Positions 41,398 through 50,513 of a DNA stretch of 64,000 nt are shown piece by piece (position 1 is the first letter of the stretch; each line of letters starts with the position of its first letter). The position numbers were made by a program, and so were the translations under genes. The notes under the pieces were generated by a model. That model was not told the origin of the DNA, ran no database searches, and saw only the letters and a list, made by a program, of their open reading frames with translations. Source of the DNA: UBA11490 sp045654505. GTDB lineage: Bacteria > Bacillota > Clostridia > Christensenellales > UBA1242. Where the stretch lies: contig JAZONM010000007.1 in the NCBI GenBank assembly GCA_045654505.1, positions 62,001-126,000 on the forward strand, written 5' to 3'.

Positions 41398-44365
41398 TTT
41401 TGTTTTTGCGCTTTTTGATTATTACAAGCATAACCACTACACCACATGCCACAACTCCTAAGCCACAACCCAATATTATTGCGACACTGGTGTTGTCTTT
41501 TACGCAAACAACCGCAAAAGTAGAAGTCTCTGACGACGATTGCAGTGAAATACTGCCATCTTTAATAAGATATTCTACTTCTTTCATGTCGCCATTTTCA
41601 AGTATTTCAAAAACTTTAAGTTGTTTTGAAGAAGTTATGCCAGAAGGAAGCGCAAGACTAATTGTAAGGTCCTTACTTTTCGTATTTGTTATGCGATAAA
41701 TATCATGAATATCGTACGCTGAGTTTAGTGTATTGTACACACTTTTGCTTACAAGATTAACATTATTATTTTCCACACCGACTTCGTCCACCGACTCAAA
41801 TCCATCACTGGACGAAACCACTATATCCTGTGCGTCTTTCTCAATTATGATATTTTCAGTTTTTATAGTGACTATAAGTGTAGTACTTTGAGCAGCAAAG
41901 TGATTGCTGTCTCCCGACCATGTCATAACAATAGTATGTTTTCCGATAGATGTAAGGTCGCTTTCACAAGCAACAACTACATTGTCGGCAATTTTTCCAT
42001 TATCGTCATACGCACTTGCTATTATCTTGTATTTTTTGCCGTCATACAATTTTATAATGGAATTATTTTCAGCTTCGTATCTAATAAAAGACTTTGCTTT
42101 AGCTATATAAAAATTGCATGTAGGATTGGATATCGAATAATTTGGGTCTGCAACAGACACTGTAGCGACATATAAATCACCAACATTTTCACCTGCTTCC
42201 TTTTTTGCTCCCGAAAGTTCTAATTCTAGATTGTTTCCATTTATATCTTTTGCAATAGCTGTTGGTGCTTGCATTTCGCCATTATAAACTAGGTTTACAT
42301 TTGACCATGATACCAATGTCCTTTTTGGAGACACCAAAACAATTTGTTTTGGATAAGCACTGACAAATTTATAATTCTCGTCGTCTATACTCAATTCGAA
42401 GTAATATTGACCTGCATTTATCAAAGACGTCAAATCTACATTTTCAGACAATTTGTGTTTTGTAAGCAGGTGATAAGTACTTGCTTTCTTGTAATAAACA
42501 GATTGATTTATTTTACTAATATCAAAATTGATTTCGCTCCAGTTTTCATTGTTTTGTGTTATTTCAGGAATATATAATTGACCGTCGTACTCTTTAGTAA
42601 AACTTTCCAAGCCATACGATGTAGAAATTGTACTTTTATTGATTGTAAAACAAAGTTCGGTATCATCTACTATTTGTGCGATGCTTTCATATGCATCTTT
42701 TACTGCCACAACAATTTTGTATTCACCAGCACCAATGACCTCGTCACACTCAATATACTCGCCGTCCACTTTCTTTAAGGTCTTTACTATACAAGAATCT
42801 TTAATAAAATCATTTGAATAAGTTATGTCAAAGTCATGGATATAATTCTCGCCAGTGTATGTCAAATTTGGAGTGCTTTTCCAATCAATATTGATATCCC
42901 ATTTCTTTACATTGTGTAGGACAGAATTTTCAATTTCGGCTGTTTTGCCATCTTTAGAAAGAATGACTTTACACATAATTGTGTATTGTTTTGGCAATTT
43001 AGAGCCCACACGACACTCGCTACTTGTACCGATTGTTGTCCATGTATTATCATATATTTTCCACTCGTATGTTATTTCACAACCGTCCGGATAATCCAAA
43101 ACCTCTGCAAAATAATCCACCTCGTCATTAAAGTACAAATCACTCACATCTTCGCCTGAAGCCATCTTGGAGGTTATATCGATATGTGGTTGGTAATTAG
43201 TATACCTCGACCACACTTCTATATTATGAGATATTCCAGCCGGAACTCTTGTAGTAGGTGTTGTTTCGTCCTCTATATACCAGCCAAGCCATTCAGTAGT
43301 GAGTGTATCGCAAGTAAGTGAAGGAAGGTCCACGCCGGTCAAATAACCAAATTTATCAGGCAACTGCGCACTTGGTGTAAAATCCTCTGTGTAGTGATAT
43401 GTTATGGTATAAAATTTTTCTTGCCAAATTGCATACAGCACAACTTTATTTTCTTCTACAATACTTTCTTCAATAATGTCTGTTTCGCTTATCGCATCAC
43501 CATTAGGAGATAATGCCCAACCCACAAATTCACAACCTTCTCTTTCGCTTTCTGGAAATGTGTAAGATGTGTCTTCAGCCCAAACATCACTTTGTTTTGT
43601 ATAATTAAAAGCCCCGCCCAAGACTCTTGTCAATGGTGCAATAGAGGCAGAAGTGTCGTAATTTAAATCAAACTCAACACTAATCTCGACTTGTACATTT
43701 TCTTCATTTTCTCCACCCTCGTCTTCACCTTCACCAGGGTTTGAGCCACTTTCCACAATCATGGTATATGTGCCAGTACTAAAAATTTCGCAGTCTTTAT
43801 AAAGATCCAAAACTTCTTGGCTCGGGAAAACAAAAACTACATCAGAATTGCCCGAAAATGCAGTCGAGGATATATTTGTAAAACCATTTTCCACAAATTC
43901 ACCATTTTCAGTGATGCATCTAGTAATATATACCTTTTCGATAGGCACGTCTTTAAAAGCATTTGTTTCTATCGTAAGCAAACTACTAGGCAGGCGCAAT
44001 TCTCCCGACATTGAAGTGCATTTATTAAAAGTTCCAGTACTAATAACTTGTAGATTGCTTGCATTAGTAAGATCTAGTGAAAGTATTTCTGGATTATTGA
44101 TAAAAGCAGTGTACTCTGCCGAAGTTTTAAGACCCTTACTCAATTTCACGAGCGGATACTCCTCGCTCCCCTCAAAAACAGTGGCCGGTATAATCAAATT
44201 TCCGTCAAAATCACTATCTACATATCCCATGACTTCAGCTTCACCATCTGTAATTGCGACTCTAAATTCTTCAGGAATCTCCGCATAAGCCTTGTGATTT
44301 ACCGAAAACCCAACACCAATACAAGATATCAGCATAATCGGAAGTATCCATAAAAATTTTCTCAT
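41390..44365 (-). CDS. Large InlB/MBG-repeat surface protein with C-terminal anchor
   Basis: 991 residues. Signal peptide (MRKFLWILPIMLISCIGVGF), a BspA-like leucine-rich region (LDLTNASNLQVISTGTFNKC), an InlB/Listeria-Bacteroides repeat (EGCEFVGWALSPNGD, NKVVLYAIWQEKFYTITYHY), Ig-like segments, MBG-type repeats (YNGEMQAPTAIAKDINGNNL and VATVSVADPNYSIS) and a final membrane helix followed by KKRKNK. There is no LPxTG motif, so it is held by the helix, not by sortase. Proteins of this design face host or other bacterial surfaces. ATG 44365 is chosen (AGGT 6 bases upstream) over 44383. Confidence 0.88.
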   Translation of the reverse strand: MRKFLWILPIMLISCIGVGFSVNHKAYAEIPEEFRVAITDGEAEVMGYVDSDFDGNLIIPATVFEGSEEYPLVKLSKGLKTSAEYTAFINNPEILSLDLTNASNLQVISTGTFNKCTSMSGELRLPSSLLTIETNAFKDVPIEKVYITRCITENGEFVENGFTNISSTAFSGNSDVVFVFPSQEVLDLYKDCEIFSTGTYTMIVESGSNPGEGEDEGGENEENVQVEISVEFDLNYDTSASIAPLTRVLGGAFNYTKQSDVWAEDTSYTFPESEREGCEFVGWALSPNGDAISETDIIEESIVEENKVVLYAIWQEKFYTITYHYTEDFTPSAQLPDKFGYLTGVDLPSLTCDTLTTEWLGWYIEDETTPTTRVPAGISHNIEVWSRYTNYQPHIDITSKMASGEDVSDLYFNDEVDYFAEVLDYPDGCEITYEWKIYDNTWTTIGTSSECRVGSKLPKQYTIMCKVILSKDGKTAEIENSVLHNVKKWDINIDWKSTPNLTYTGENYIHDFDITYSNDFIKDSCIVKTLKKVDGEYIECDEVIGAGEYKIVVAVKDAYESIAQIVDDTELCFTINKSTISTSYGLESFTKEYDGQLYIPEITQNNENWSEINFDISKINQSVYYKKASTYHLLTKHKLSENVDLTSLINAGQYYFELSIDDENYKFVSAYPKQIVLVSPKRTLVSWSNVNLVYNGEMQAPTAIAKDINGNNLELELSGAKKEAGENVGDLYVATVSVADPNYSISNPTCNFYIAKAKSFIRYEAENNSIIKLYDGKKYKIIASAYDDNGKIADNVVVACESDLTSIGKHTIVMTWSGDSNHFAAQSTTLIVTIKTENIIIEKDAQDIVVSSSDGFESVDEVGVENNNVNLVSKSVYNTLNSAYDIHDIYRITNTKSKDLTISLALPSGITSSKQLKVFEILENGDMKEVEYLIKDGSISLQSSSETSTFAVVCVKDNTSVAIILGCGLGVVACGVVVMLVIIKKRKNKTI

Positions 44366-44641
44366 TTCATACCTCATAGACATTTGTCTAAAAATGTCGT
44401 AAATTATTACTTTTTATTATATTACAAAGAAGCCTATACTTCAAAACTTTTATTTGCTATATGTTGGAAAATTTTTCCACAATACATTTTTATCATTTGC
44501 TATATTTTTTAAAAAATCCTCTCATCTTAAAAAACTTTCTTTAAGTCTTGGTAAAATTTGGAAATACAAAAATCACTAAAAAACACTTCACATTTTCTCC
44601 AATGTGGTATATACTAGAACAAATGTTCGAGGAGGGATAAT

Positions 44642-45901
44642 GTGAGATACATATTGCATTCAGATCTGAATAATTTTTACGCAAGTGTCGAGTGTATGTA
44701 CAATCCCGAGATTCGAAATCGCGGAGTCGCCGTCGTAGGTGATAGTGAAAAAAGACATGGTATTGTTCTTGCAAAAAACAACATTGCAAAAAGTTGTGGA
44801 GTAAAGACGGGAGATACGATATGGGAAGCAAAAATAAAATGTCCCGACCTTGTAACTGTAACTGCTCACTTCGACAGGTATCAAAAAATATCGCGTCTGG
44901 TAAAAAGTATGTATCGAGAGTACACCGACCAAATGGAGAGTTTTGGTATAGACGAGGCATGGCTAGACATAACCAACAGGGTACACAATTGGGAAGAAGC
45001 AGTGTCGCTTGCTAATGAAATACGCAAAAGAGTTATTGAAGAATTTGGTGTGACTGTAAGCATTGGTGTTAGTTTTAATAAAGTTTTTGCAAAACTAGGA
45101 AGCGACATTAAAAAACCAAATGCCACTACCCTAATATCCGACAAAAATTTTAAAGACGTAGTCTATCCCCTACCCGTCGAACAATTGTTGTACGTGGGCA
45201 ATCGAACAAAAATAAAATTAAATAAAAACAATATTTTTACAATCGGCGACTTGGCTGAAGCTGACGAAAATTTTATGCGCTTACTAATTGGAAAGGTAGG
45301 TGTTATGCTTAGACGCATGGCACAAGGTGAAGAAAATGAAGAAGTAAGATGGGCTGACGAAAAAGAAGAAGTGAAGTCAATAAGCAATTCTACCACCTGC
45401 CCACGCGACCTCAAAAATGAAAAGGAAGTAAAGTCAATTATATACATTTTGTCAGAAAGCGTCGCCAGACGGACAAGAAGTGAGGGTTTTTTTGCAAAAG
45501 AGGTATCTTTGCACATAAAAGACGGAAGCCTAAAAAGTTATGGCTGGCACAAGCGACTTGAGTTTTCCACCAATCTTGCAAGTGATATTGCGCGTGAATG
45601 CATCCGACTTTTTAAAAATTACAATTGGGACACCACCATTCGTGCAATAGGTGTACGTGTAAGCAATTTTGACAATGCACCAAGCCAAATGAGTCTTTTC
45701 TATGACAAATCTTCTCACGACAAAATTGAGAAGATTGAGACCACTGTCGAGAATCTTCGCGAAAGATGGGGTTATGACATAATAAAACGTGGAGTTGTGG
45801 TCGCGGATAAAGACATGGCTCTTCTCGACCCATATAGTGCACCTCATATAATACACCCTGTCAGTTATTTAAAAGGAGGAATAAAAGATGGAGAAACTTA
45901 A
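44642..45901 (+). CDS. dinB: DNA polymerase IV-like Y-family polymerase
   Basis: 419 residues. Y-family translesion polymerase: LHSDLNNFYASVECM (first metal ligand), FGIDEAWLDIT (the second acidic pair), helix-hairpin-helix-like LLYVGNRTKIKLNKN, and a little-finger domain ending with APSQMSLFYD, where QMSLF fits the beta-clamp-binding motif. Starts with GTG at 44642, since GAGGAGGG lies just upstream and the ORF fits the family start MRYILHSDLNNFY. Overlaps the next gene by 14 bases. Not visibly under a LexA box. Confidence 0.93.
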   Translation: MRYILHSDLNNFYASVECMYNPEIRNRGVAVVGDSEKRHGIVLAKNNIAKSCGVKTGDTIWEAKIKCPDLVTVTAHFDRYQKISRLVKSMYREYTDQMESFGIDEAWLDITNRVHNWEEAVSLANEIRKRVIEEFGVTVSIGVSFNKVFAKLGSDIKKPNATTLISDKNFKDVVYPLPVEQLLYVGNRTKIKLNKNNIFTIGDLAEADENFMRLLIGKVGVMLRRMAQGEENEEVRWADEKEEVKSISNSTTCPRDLKNEKEVKSIIYILSESVARRTRSEGFFAKEVSLHIKDGSLKSYGWHKRLEFSTNLASDIARECIRLFKNYNWDTTIRAIGVRVSNFDNAPSQMSLFYDKSSHDKIEKIETTVENLRERWGYDIIKRGVVVADKDMALLDPYSAPHIIHPVSYLKGGIKDGET

Positions 45902-46127
45902 AGTAAAAGTAGGCGTAGTCTTTGACGAAGAAGGAAACAAACTTCCTCAATTTGTAGAATACAATGACCACAAATACGACATTGATAAAGTAATCGCAAA
46001 ACGCTTTTGCCCCTCTTTCAAGCTTGGAGGTGTGGGCGAGCGTTATACAATCCGCATCCGTGAAAAAGAATATTTTCTATTTTTTGAAGAGCCTCTATGG
46101 TGGCTGGCTCCTTCAAACATTTTGTAA
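45888..46127 (+). CDS. DinB-associated small protein
   Basis: 79 residues: VKVGVVFDEEGNKLPQFVEY, HKYDIDKVIAKRFCPSFK, GVGERYTIRIREKEYFLFFEEPLWWL. This small beta protein commonly follows dinB in Bacillota; the role is unknown but the link is recurrent. GGAGGAATAAA precedes ATG 45888 and the gene overlaps the dinB end by 14 bases, so it is translated with the polymerase. Confidence 0.82.
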   Translation: MEKLKVKVGVVFDEEGNKLPQFVEYNDHKYDIDKVIAKRFCPSFKLGGVGERYTIRIREKEYFLFFEEPLWWLAPSNIL

Positions 46128-46173
46128 ATACCCCTAAAATATGATATAGTGAATATATAATTGGAGGTTTTGG

Positions 46174-47730
46174 ATGAACTGCTTATTTAGTGGAGATTTC
46201 CATCATATTTCTTGGAGATTTTGCAAATATTTTAAAATTCCTAAAGACAAAAAACTTAATGTTTTGTTTGTAAATTACGGGTTTGTAGAAAATATAGGAT
46301 ATAACAACATACAAAAAAAAGCATTAAGAAAAGCTTTTAAAATCAATAAAATAATCGACCTTTATCCTGAATACACCTTTAGCGATAAAATTGATGTTAT
46401 TTTTATAAACGGCGGTTGTGATTACAACAAACTAATAAACAATCTTGTCGATACTGGTCACGACAAAAAAATTATAGAACTTGTAAAAGATGGTGCTCTC
46501 TTTATTGGTGAAAGTTTAGGCACAATTATTGCCGGTAATTACGAATACGCATATTTATTTGAAGGTAAAAGCAAAGAAGAAATGTCCGAATACAACAGAA
46601 GGCGTAAAAATTTTGCTGGACTAAAACTCATCAATAAAGTAATCATCCCACACAATAGCAAATATCGCTTCCCTATGATTTTCAACACCAAAGAATTTGA
46701 TTACAAATGCCCGAATACAGCGGGTCCTATATATATGACAGATGTGTGCGGAAAAATAATAGATGTAATTGAAAAAGACCGTGTCGACTACATAACACTA
46801 AAAGAAAATCAGGCACTTTTAATAATTGACGATGAAGAGAAAATTTGCGAGTACAATTGGGACAATCTGCCAGTAAAAAGTATGCCCAAGACCAAAGACC
46901 TTTGTGACACCATCAAACTAACAAAACAAAAAACAAGTACATGCAAAATTGTAAGCTTTAATATAGGCATGAAAATAGACAACACAGCAAAAATCCTGGA
47001 TTTTATCAAAAATGAGAACCCAGAAATATGTGTTTTTCAAGAAACAACGAGAGCCTTGTCTCAAAAAGTAAAGCCAAAATACAAATCCGCAAATGACTTA
47101 ATTTCTATATCTAAATACAGTAGTTTTTTTGCACCTATATATGAAGCAAAATGCGTCACAATAAACAATGAAATTGTAGAGGATTTTGGCGGTAAACTAC
47201 AACAAGGGATACTCACTCTCTCCAAATTTAAAATCAAACAAAAACAAAACTTATTTTATTACAACGAATACAAAAAAGAATATGACGCGACCTTCTTCAA
47301 AGAAAAAGACTGGTGTCGTTCGATTTCAAACGTAATTTTAAATAATGAAGGTAAAGACTTGCAAATTATTGGAGTACATGGAATATGGACAAAAGACAAA
47401 CTTGGCAAAAATGATGAAAGAATACAAAAACAAACCGAATTTATTTTAAGTCAAGTCAGAAATGACATTCCCTGTATCGTACTTGGAGATTTTAATCTAC
47501 TTCCACAAAGCAACAGCATCAAAAAATTAAGCAAAAATTTGCGCAACATACTACAAGAATACAATATAAAAACAACCCGACCTCCTTTTGATGACGGGCT
47601 GGAAAAAGAATCCAACTTCCAAATATGCGATTATGTTTTTGTAAACGACAAGGTTATTGTGAAAAATTTGACCTGCCCAGAAAATGAAATCTCAGATCAT
47701 TATCCCTTTATTTTTGAATTTGAGTTTTAA
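46174..47730 (+). CDS. Fusion of S51 peptidase-like and EEP nuclease/phosphatase-like domains
   Basis: 518 residues in two parts. Residues 1-235 resemble peptidase S51 (dipeptidase E / cyanophycinase-like): nucleophile elbow GESLG (Ser114), IIPHNSKYRF with His160, strand-rich opening NCLFSGDFHHISWRF. Residues 255-518 are an endonuclease/exonuclease/phosphatase domain: VSFNIGMK (Asn263), CVFQETT (Glu290), IGVHGIW (His402), VLGDFNLLPQ (Asp439, Asn441) and SDHYPF (Asp508, His509), so the metal-dependent site looks complete. The combination is not one I know. A peptidase and a phosphodiesterase in one polypeptide might process a conjugate such as a peptidyl-nucleotide or peptide-sugar phosphate. 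GGAGG precedes ATG 46174. Confidence 0.75.
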   Translation: MNCLFSGDFHHISWRFCKYFKIPKDKKLNVLFVNYGFVENIGYNNIQKKALRKAFKINKIIDLYPEYTFSDKIDVIFINGGCDYNKLINNLVDTGHDKKIIELVKDGALFIGESLGTIIAGNYEYAYLFEGKSKEEMSEYNRRRKNFAGLKLINKVIIPHNSKYRFPMIFNTKEFDYKCPNTAGPIYMTDVCGKIIDVIEKDRVDYITLKENQALLIIDDEEKICEYNWDNLPVKSMPKTKDLCDTIKLTKQKTSTCKIVSFNIGMKIDNTAKILDFIKNENPEICVFQETTRALSQKVKPKYKSANDLISISKYSSFFAPIYEAKCVTINNEIVEDFGGKLQQGILTLSKFKIKQKQNLFYYNEYKKEYDATFFKEKDWCRSISNVILNNEGKDLQIIGVHGIWTKDKLGKNDERIQKQTEFILSQVRNDIPCIVLGDFNLLPQSNSIKKLSKNLRNILQEYNIKTTRPPFDDGLEKESNFQICDYVFVNDKVIVKNLTCPENEISDHYPFIFEFEF

Positions 47731-47764
47731 AAAAAAGGCACTACTTAGATAGTGTCTTTTTTGT
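47730..47764 (+). terminator. Terminator after the peptidase/nuclease fusion
   Basis: Stem AAAAAGGCACTA/TAGTGTCTTTTT (one G-T pair) with loop CTTAGA and T run. Confidence 0.85.
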
Positions 47765-47813
47765 TTTTATATTTACTTTCGAAATTTTATATTTTATCCA
47801 AATCAATACAAAG

Positions 47814-49100
47814 TTATTTTACTGTGCCGATTACTTTAAGTCCGCCCATATAAGGTTGAAGCGCTTTAGGAATATTGATTGTTCCGTCTTCATTGTAGTT
47901 GTTTTCCAATAATGCGATAAGCGCACGAGTAGATGCAAGTACAGTGTTGTTTAGTGTGTGAGCAAAAACATTACCTTTCTCACTCTTATATCTGATTCCT
48001 AGACGGCGTGCTTGAGCGTCCCCTAGTGTACTACATGAGCCCACCTCAAAGAATTTTTGTTGGCGCGGACTCCATGCTTCAATATCACAAGATTTTACTT
48101 TCAAATCCGCCAAGTCTCCACTACAACATTCAAGTGTACGTACTGGGATATCAAGATTGCGGAAAATCTCCACTGTGTATGACCACATTTTGTTGTACCA
48201 GTCCATACTATCTTCAGGCTTGCATATTACAATCATTTCTTGTTTTTCAAATTGGTGCACACGATAAATACCTCTTTCTTCAATACCATGCGCTCCCACT
48301 TCTTTTCTAAAGCATGGACTGTATGAGGTCATTGTTATTGGAAGGCTATTTTCTTTTATTATTTGGTCTTTAAATTTACCTATCATTGAGTGCTCGGAAG
48401 TACCAATTAGGAAAAGGTCTTCTCCCTCGATTTTATACATCATTGCGTCCATTTCCGCAAAACTCATTACGCCATTAACAACGTCACTTCTAATCATAAA
48501 TGGAGGTATACAATAGATAAAACCCTTGCTTATCATATAGTCACGTGCATAGTTTATCATCGCTGTAACAAGACGAGCAGCGTCACCCATTAGGTAGTAA
48601 AAACCATTTCCACTAGTACGCCCAGCAGAGTCTTTATCAAGACCACCGATAGAAGTCAAAATGTCGGCATGATATGGGATTTCGTATGCAGGTACATTCG
48701 CCTCGCCATATCTTTGAATCTCAACATTTTCACTATCGTCCTTTCCAAGCGGAACAGATGGGTCAATAATATTGGGAATAGTCATCATTATTTGCCTAAT
48801 TTCAGCAACAAGCGCCTCTTCTTCTTTCTCGATCTCTGCAATACGTAGGTTGTTTTTCACAACTTGTTCTTTTATCTTATTCGCTTCATCAATTTTCTTA
48901 TCTTTCATAAGCGCGCCAATCTCTGCAGACAATTTGTTTCTGCTGCTTCTAAGATTATCACCCTCTTGTTTTAGGTCACGATTTTTAGCATCAAGTTCCA
49001 ATACCTTGTCGACTAAAGGCAATTTTTTATCTTGAAACTTTTTCTTTATATTTTCTTTTACAAGTTCTGGATTTGTACGAATTAAATTTATGTCTATCAT
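47814..49100 (-). CDS. serS: Seryl-tRNA synthetase
   Basis: 428 residues of normal length. An N-terminal coiled-coil arm (residues about 30-100, LKQEGDNLRSSRNKLSAEIG) grips the long variable arm of tRNA-Ser. Class II motifs: motif 2 in FRKEVGAHGIEERGIYRVHQFEK and motif 3 in NTVLASTRALIALLENN, with EVGSCSTLGDAQARRLGIRY for serine and ATP binding. Charges tRNA-Ser (for example the one at 23577-23664) and selenocysteine tRNA where present. A minus-strand promoter (49124-49152) precedes; no T-box is visible. Confidence 0.96.
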   Translation of the reverse strand: MIDINLIRTNPELVKENIKKKFQDKKLPLVDKVLELDAKNRDLKQEGDNLRSSRNKLSAEIGALMKDKKIDEANKIKEQVVKNNLRIAEIEKEEEALVAEIRQIMMTIPNIIDPSVPLGKDDSENVEIQRYGEANVPAYEIPYHADILTSIGGLDKDSAGRTSGNGFYYLMGDAARLVTAMINYARDYMISKGFIYCIPPFMIRSDVVNGVMSFAEMDAMMYKIEGEDLFLIGTSEHSMIGKFKDQIIKENSLPITMTSYSPCFRKEVGAHGIEERGIYRVHQFEKQEMIVICKPEDSMDWYNKMWSYTVEIFRNLDIPVRTLECCSGDLADLKVKSCDIEAWSPRQQKFFEVGSCSTLGDAQARRLGIRYKSEKGNVFAHTLNNTVLASTRALIALLENNYNEDGTINIPKALQPYMGGLKVIGTVK

Positions 49101-49123
49101 AGTTTTCCCCTTTAATACACATT

Positions 49124-49152
49124 AGTATAGTATAATTTGTAAAAGATTTCAA
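49124..49152 (-). promoter_or_regulatory. Promoter of serS
   Basis: Minus strand TTGAAA (49147-49152), 17-base spacer, TATACT (49124-49129). Confidence 0.75.
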
Positions 49153-49256
49153 TTTATTTGGACATATTATTGATTATATTTTATATAAAAAATTATTTTT
49201 TATCATTGTAATTTATTTTATTTGTGTTATAATTAAATAACTATGGGGGTGTGATT

Positions 49257-50396
49257 ATGATTACAAGCGTATACTACTACAATGCAACCGAAGCAGTAAG
49301 AGAATTGTTTTTATCTGAATTTAAGACACTACCATCAGGAGACGTAGATAGACTTCTAAATGTCTTTTATCGTTTTGTTCAGTGGGAAGAAGAAGGAGAC
49401 AAAATTCGCCCTTCTATTATTTTGACCAATAATATCAATTCGGTGGTAAAAACTATTCCTGAGACATCAAAGATATCTTTCTATGTCGACCAAAACAGTA
49501 GTTCTTTCAACGAACGTCTAAAATCCCTTATGTGTTTTTGCACAAGCGGCTGGACTGTATATATCAATTACACCACAGACACGGTAGAATATGGTCTAAT
49601 CAAATGTACCAATTCGCTAAAAGATAAGGATCTGGCCTCACAAATCTTTATGCCAGGAAACATGGAAATTATCGCAGGTAAAGCAAAACTTGTATCTATC
49701 AATGTACTATCTAGCGGACTTATCCATGTAAAAGGCGTGAAAGGCAACCAAACAAGTGTCCATTTCTCCCTTGTGAATCGTCACGAACAAGACTGGGACA
49801 GTACAATCAAGTGTTTTGTAAACGACTGCGTATCTCGTCTAAAAACAACACAAAAGAAATTGGACGGAGTTAAAAATATCCTTGAAAATATATTCAGTAA
49901 ATGTTTTAAGTCATTGCATGGTACAATCTGTCTTGTAGTGGACAAAGACTTTAAAGACACAAAAGGCGTATTCAGCGACGGAACTTGGCTACCCGAACCA
50001 ATTGAATTTGGAAAACTTTTCCTTCAAAGTAAAAGTTTTAGCGAGAGCAAACTTCGCTCATATGCTGACATTTTCACAACAATGCTAAATTATGACGGAA
50101 TCACAATCATTGACAACCAAGGACGCATACGTGCATATAATGTATTTATAGAAAACAACAAAAAAGTAGCCCAACATATCGTGGGCGGTGCTCGACTAAG
50201 AGCCGCTTATACTCTTCTAAACACAACAAGCAAGAAGATTGTGGGTGTGTACTTCCAATCACACGACGGAGGCGCTTTCTACAAATCAACCCAACAAGCA
50301 AAGAAAGAACTTAATGCTGCACAAAGAGAAGCTGAAAAACAACAAAGTTTTAAACAACTTGAAATGGCCCTAAACAACGACAAGAATGACAATTAA
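49257..50396 (+). CDS. Protein with degenerate diadenylate-cyclase (DAC/DisA_N)-like domain
   Basis: 379 residues. The C-terminal third resembles the DisA_N fold: SYADIFTTMLNYDGITIIDN (DGI at 280-282, where active cyclases have DGA), the following strand GRIRAYNVFI, and GGARLRAAYTLL (311-317, corresponding to GTRHRAA). The His of the RHR element is replaced by Leu and the spacing is otherwise right. Residues about 1-200 are an unrecognised alpha/beta region. Its tail is Gln/Lys-rich. It may sense a nucleotide rather than make c-di-AMP, as proposed for DACNV/DACNG sensor families. ATG 49257 has GGGGGTG upstream; GTG 49251 would overlap that site. Followed by the cardiolipin synthase gene, which has its own promoter. 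Confidence 0.65.
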   Translation: MITSVYYYNATEAVRELFLSEFKTLPSGDVDRLLNVFYRFVQWEEEGDKIRPSIILTNNINSVVKTIPETSKISFYVDQNSSSFNERLKSLMCFCTSGWTVYINYTTDTVEYGLIKCTNSLKDKDLASQIFMPGNMEIIAGKAKLVSINVLSSGLIHVKGVKGNQTSVHFSLVNRHEQDWDSTIKCFVNDCVSRLKTTQKKLDGVKNILENIFSKCFKSLHGTICLVVDKDFKDTKGVFSDGTWLPEPIEFGKLFLQSKSFSESKLRSYADIFTTMLNYDGITIIDNQGRIRAYNVFIENNKKVAQHIVGGARLRAAYTLLNTTSKKIVGVYFQSHDGGAFYKSTQQAKKELNAAQREAEKQQSFKQLEMALNNDKNDN

Positions 50397-50469
50397 AATT
50401 TAGCGACAAAAAAACTTAAAAATATATCGAAAAACAATTACATAAAATAGATATGAGCCCAAAAACCAT

Positions 50470-50499
50470 TTGTCCAAGTGTCCGACTTGGTGATATAAT
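50470..50499 (+). promoter_or_regulatory. Cardiolipin synthase promoter with inverted repeat in spacer
   Basis: TTGTCC (50470-50475), 18-base spacer, TATAAT (50494-50499). The spacer holds the inverted repeat CCAAGT (50474-50479) / ACTTGG (50485-50490), placed where a repressor or activator could act. Confidence 0.6.
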
Positions 50500-50513
50500 A
50501 TTAGTAGGAAAAT

